In this document: positions 5,374 to 6,604 of the stretch, in pieces
How positions within the stretch are numbered: the first letter of the stretch is position 1
Layout of the letters: each line of letters opens with the position of its first letter
DNA from: an uncultured Eubacteriaceae bacterium
GTDB taxonomy: Bacteria; Bacillota; Clostridia; Eubacteriales; Anaerofustaceae
Reading direction: 5' to 3'
NCBI GenBank assembly: GCA_947058225.1
Contig: CAMSGF010000045.1
Location: forward strand, 1-6,604
Length of the DNA: 6,604 bases
Position numbers and translations under genes: made by a program
The notes under the pieces: model-generated
The model's database searches: none
What the model was told of the DNA's origin: nothing
Seen by the model: the letters and a program-made list of their open reading frames with translations, nothing else

Positions 5374-6429
5374 TTGAAGAAATATACTTTAAAAAAGATA
5401 TTAAAAACGCTGTTAATAATTTTTCTTGTATTTTCTGTCATATCATTTATATCGCTAAAAACAGGGTTTTATTTTATGTTTCACAGAGTGAATGTACCAA
5501 AGTATTCTATGTATTTTAAGTATGAAGATATTAAGGATAATTATAAGAGAAAAAGCGTGCATTTTATGTCAGGGAAAAACAAATTGAGGGGAGATATTTA
5601 TGGGATAGGGAATAAGAAAGGACTTATAGTAATTTCTCATGGACATAACAGAGGGGCAGAGAGGTATTTATCGGAAACTATGTATTTTGTGGATAACGGA
5701 TATATGGTATTTGCTTTTGATGATACTGGGTGTTACAGGAGTGAGGGTAAAAATTCAGTTGGCATTTCGCAACCTACACTTGATTTAGATAATGCCTTAA
5801 ATTACATAGAAAAGCAATCTGAATTTAAAAATCTTCCTATTCTTTTATACGGACACAGTCAGGGAGGATATGCAGTAACGAGTGTATTAAATTATAATCA
5901 CGATATTGCTGCAGTTGTAAGCATCTCAGGATTTAACAAGCCTGTCAAAATGATTCTTGAGTGGGGAAAAAATAATATACTTGGAAATTTTATGTATCTG
6001 GAAGCTCCATACGTTTATATATATCAAAAAATTCTTTTTGGAAGAGATGCTCTTTTGTCAGCGGTTAATGGAATCAACAAAAGCGATATACCTGTTCTCA
6101 TAGTTCATGGCACAGGTGATAAGATTATAGGGTATGATACGTCTGCCATTATAGCTTATAAAAATTATATTAAAAATTCAAATGTTAAGTATATAACAAG
6201 GGATAGAAAAGGGCAAAACGGTCACAGCAATCTTGTTAAATCAATGAAAGCAAATAGATATACTTCAAAGACAGTTAAAGAATATAAAAAAATAATGGAA
6301 AAATACGATAAAAAAGTCCCTAAAAAAACGGAAGAAGCCTTTTATAAAAAAATAGATAAATATAAGTCAAATGAATTAGACGAAAGTTTTATGAAAAAAA
6401 TCCTTGATTTTTATGAACGTGCGATTTAA
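5374..6429 (+). CDS. Membrane-anchored alpha/beta hydrolase (serine esterase/lipase-like)
   Basis: A 351-residue serine hydrolase with an N-terminal membrane helix (about residues 9-28, after MKKYTLKK), probably anchored with the enzyme domain outside the cell. The catalytic triad is visible: Ser162 in GHSQG (160-164), Asp249 in HGTGDK (245-250), and His284 in QNGHSNL. An oxyanion-type HG motif, VISHGHNRG (86-94), precedes it. Substrate is unknown; esterase, acyl hydrolase or peptidase are all possible. The tail after about residue 290 is Lys-rich and without a known domain. The start is TTG at 5374: AGGAG (5360-5364) lies 9 nt upstream, and the next Met (35) would lose the membrane helix. 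It follows the VOC gene by 20 nt in a likely operon and is followed after about 100 bp by a strong terminator. Confidence 0.9.
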   Translation: MKKYTLKKILKTLLIIFLVFSVISFISLKTGFYFMFHRVNVPKYSMYFKYEDIKDNYKRKSVHFMSGKNKLRGDIYGIGNKKGLIVISHGHNRGAERYLSETMYFVDNGYMVFAFDDTGCYRSEGKNSVGISQPTLDLDNALNYIEKQSEFKNLPILLYGHSQGGYAVTSVLNYNHDIAAVVSISGFNKPVKMILEWGKNNILGNFMYLEAPYVYIYQKILFGRDALLSAVNGINKSDIPVLIVHGTGDKIIGYDTSAIIAYKNYIKNSNVKYITRDRKGQNGHSNLVKSMKANRYTSKTVKEYKKIMEKYDKKVPKKTEEAFYKKIDKYKSNELDESFMKKILDFYERAI

Positions 6430-6531
6430 TTATTAATATATGCGTTTATTTTAATAATATGAAAAATATTTTGTATAATATGTGAATTGTAAATTATATA
6501 AAAATATATTGTTTTAATTTGAAAATAAAAT

Positions 6532-6566
6532 AAAACCCCCATCGGTCAGTACCGATGGGGGTTTTT
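6532..6566 (+). terminator. Strong intrinsic terminator of the VOC-hydrolase operon
   Basis: AAAACCCCCATCGGT (6532-6546) pairs perfectly with ACCGATGGGGGTTTT (6551-6565) around the loop CAGT, ending in a T5 run (6562-6566). The A-run on the left gives the reverse strand a T-rich tail too, so it can work in both directions. It stands 103 nt after the hydrolase stop. The gap 6430-6531 is AT-rich with no gene. Confidence 0.92.
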
Positions 6567-6579
6567 ATCAATTTAAATA

Positions 6580-6604
6580 AGATCGGAAGAGCGTCGTGTA
6601 GGGA
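6580..6604. other. Illumina TruSeq adapter sequence at the contig end (artefact)
   Basis: From AGATCGGAAGAGC onward, the last 25 bases match the standard Illumina TruSeq adapter read-through exactly. They are not genomic and should be trimmed. Genomic sequence ends at about 6579; the first A could be genomic or the A-tail. Confidence 0.97.

Overview
The window is strongly AT-rich and uses the standard code (Trp is TGG; stops are mainly TAA). It has strong AGGAG-type ribosome binding sites and sigma-A-type promoters. A tandem pair of Spo0A-box-like sites and a BspA-type leucine-rich-repeat surface protein suggest a low-GC Firmicute of the Clostridia type; I cannot name the genus. The last 25 bases are Illumina adapter, so the right edge is an unscreened contig end from a short-read assembly.

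Layout. 1-1980 (minus): a large secreted leucine-rich-repeat protein of the BspA/LRR_5 type, split by a -1 frame disruption at a run of seven A (1021-1027). The first frame (985-1980) holds the signal peptide and about six repeats. The rest (1-1021, running off the left edge) holds at least thirteen more repeats and has its own ATG with a Shine-Dalgarno-like sequence. 1981-2575: a 595-bp intergenic region with a good minus-strand promoter for the repeat protein and tandem Spo0A-like boxes behind it. It also holds a near-perfect 136-nt four-way-junction (cloverleaf) inverted-repeat element, set inside a longer, weaker inverted repeat with strong strand asymmetry. 2576-3283 (minus): a lone DUF5131 (phage Gp37/Gp68-type) Cys-cluster protein. 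3284-3391: a short divergent promoter region. On the plus strand follow a RimJ/RimL-type GNAT acetyltransferase (3392-3895), a GrpB/UPF0157 family protein (4030-4599), and a probable two-gene operon of a VOC-fold protein (4874-5353) and a membrane-anchored alpha/beta hydrolase with a TTG start (5374-6429). A strong GC-rich terminator closes the operon at 6532-6566.

How the genes work together. The four plus-strand genes look like small accessory enzymes (acyl transfer, a nucleotidyltransferase-like fold, VOC, hydrolase), and only the last two are tightly linked. No complete defence or biosynthetic system is visible. The most unusual signals are the cloverleaf element with its skewed flanks, the frame-split repeat gene, and the possible Spo0A control of that gene.
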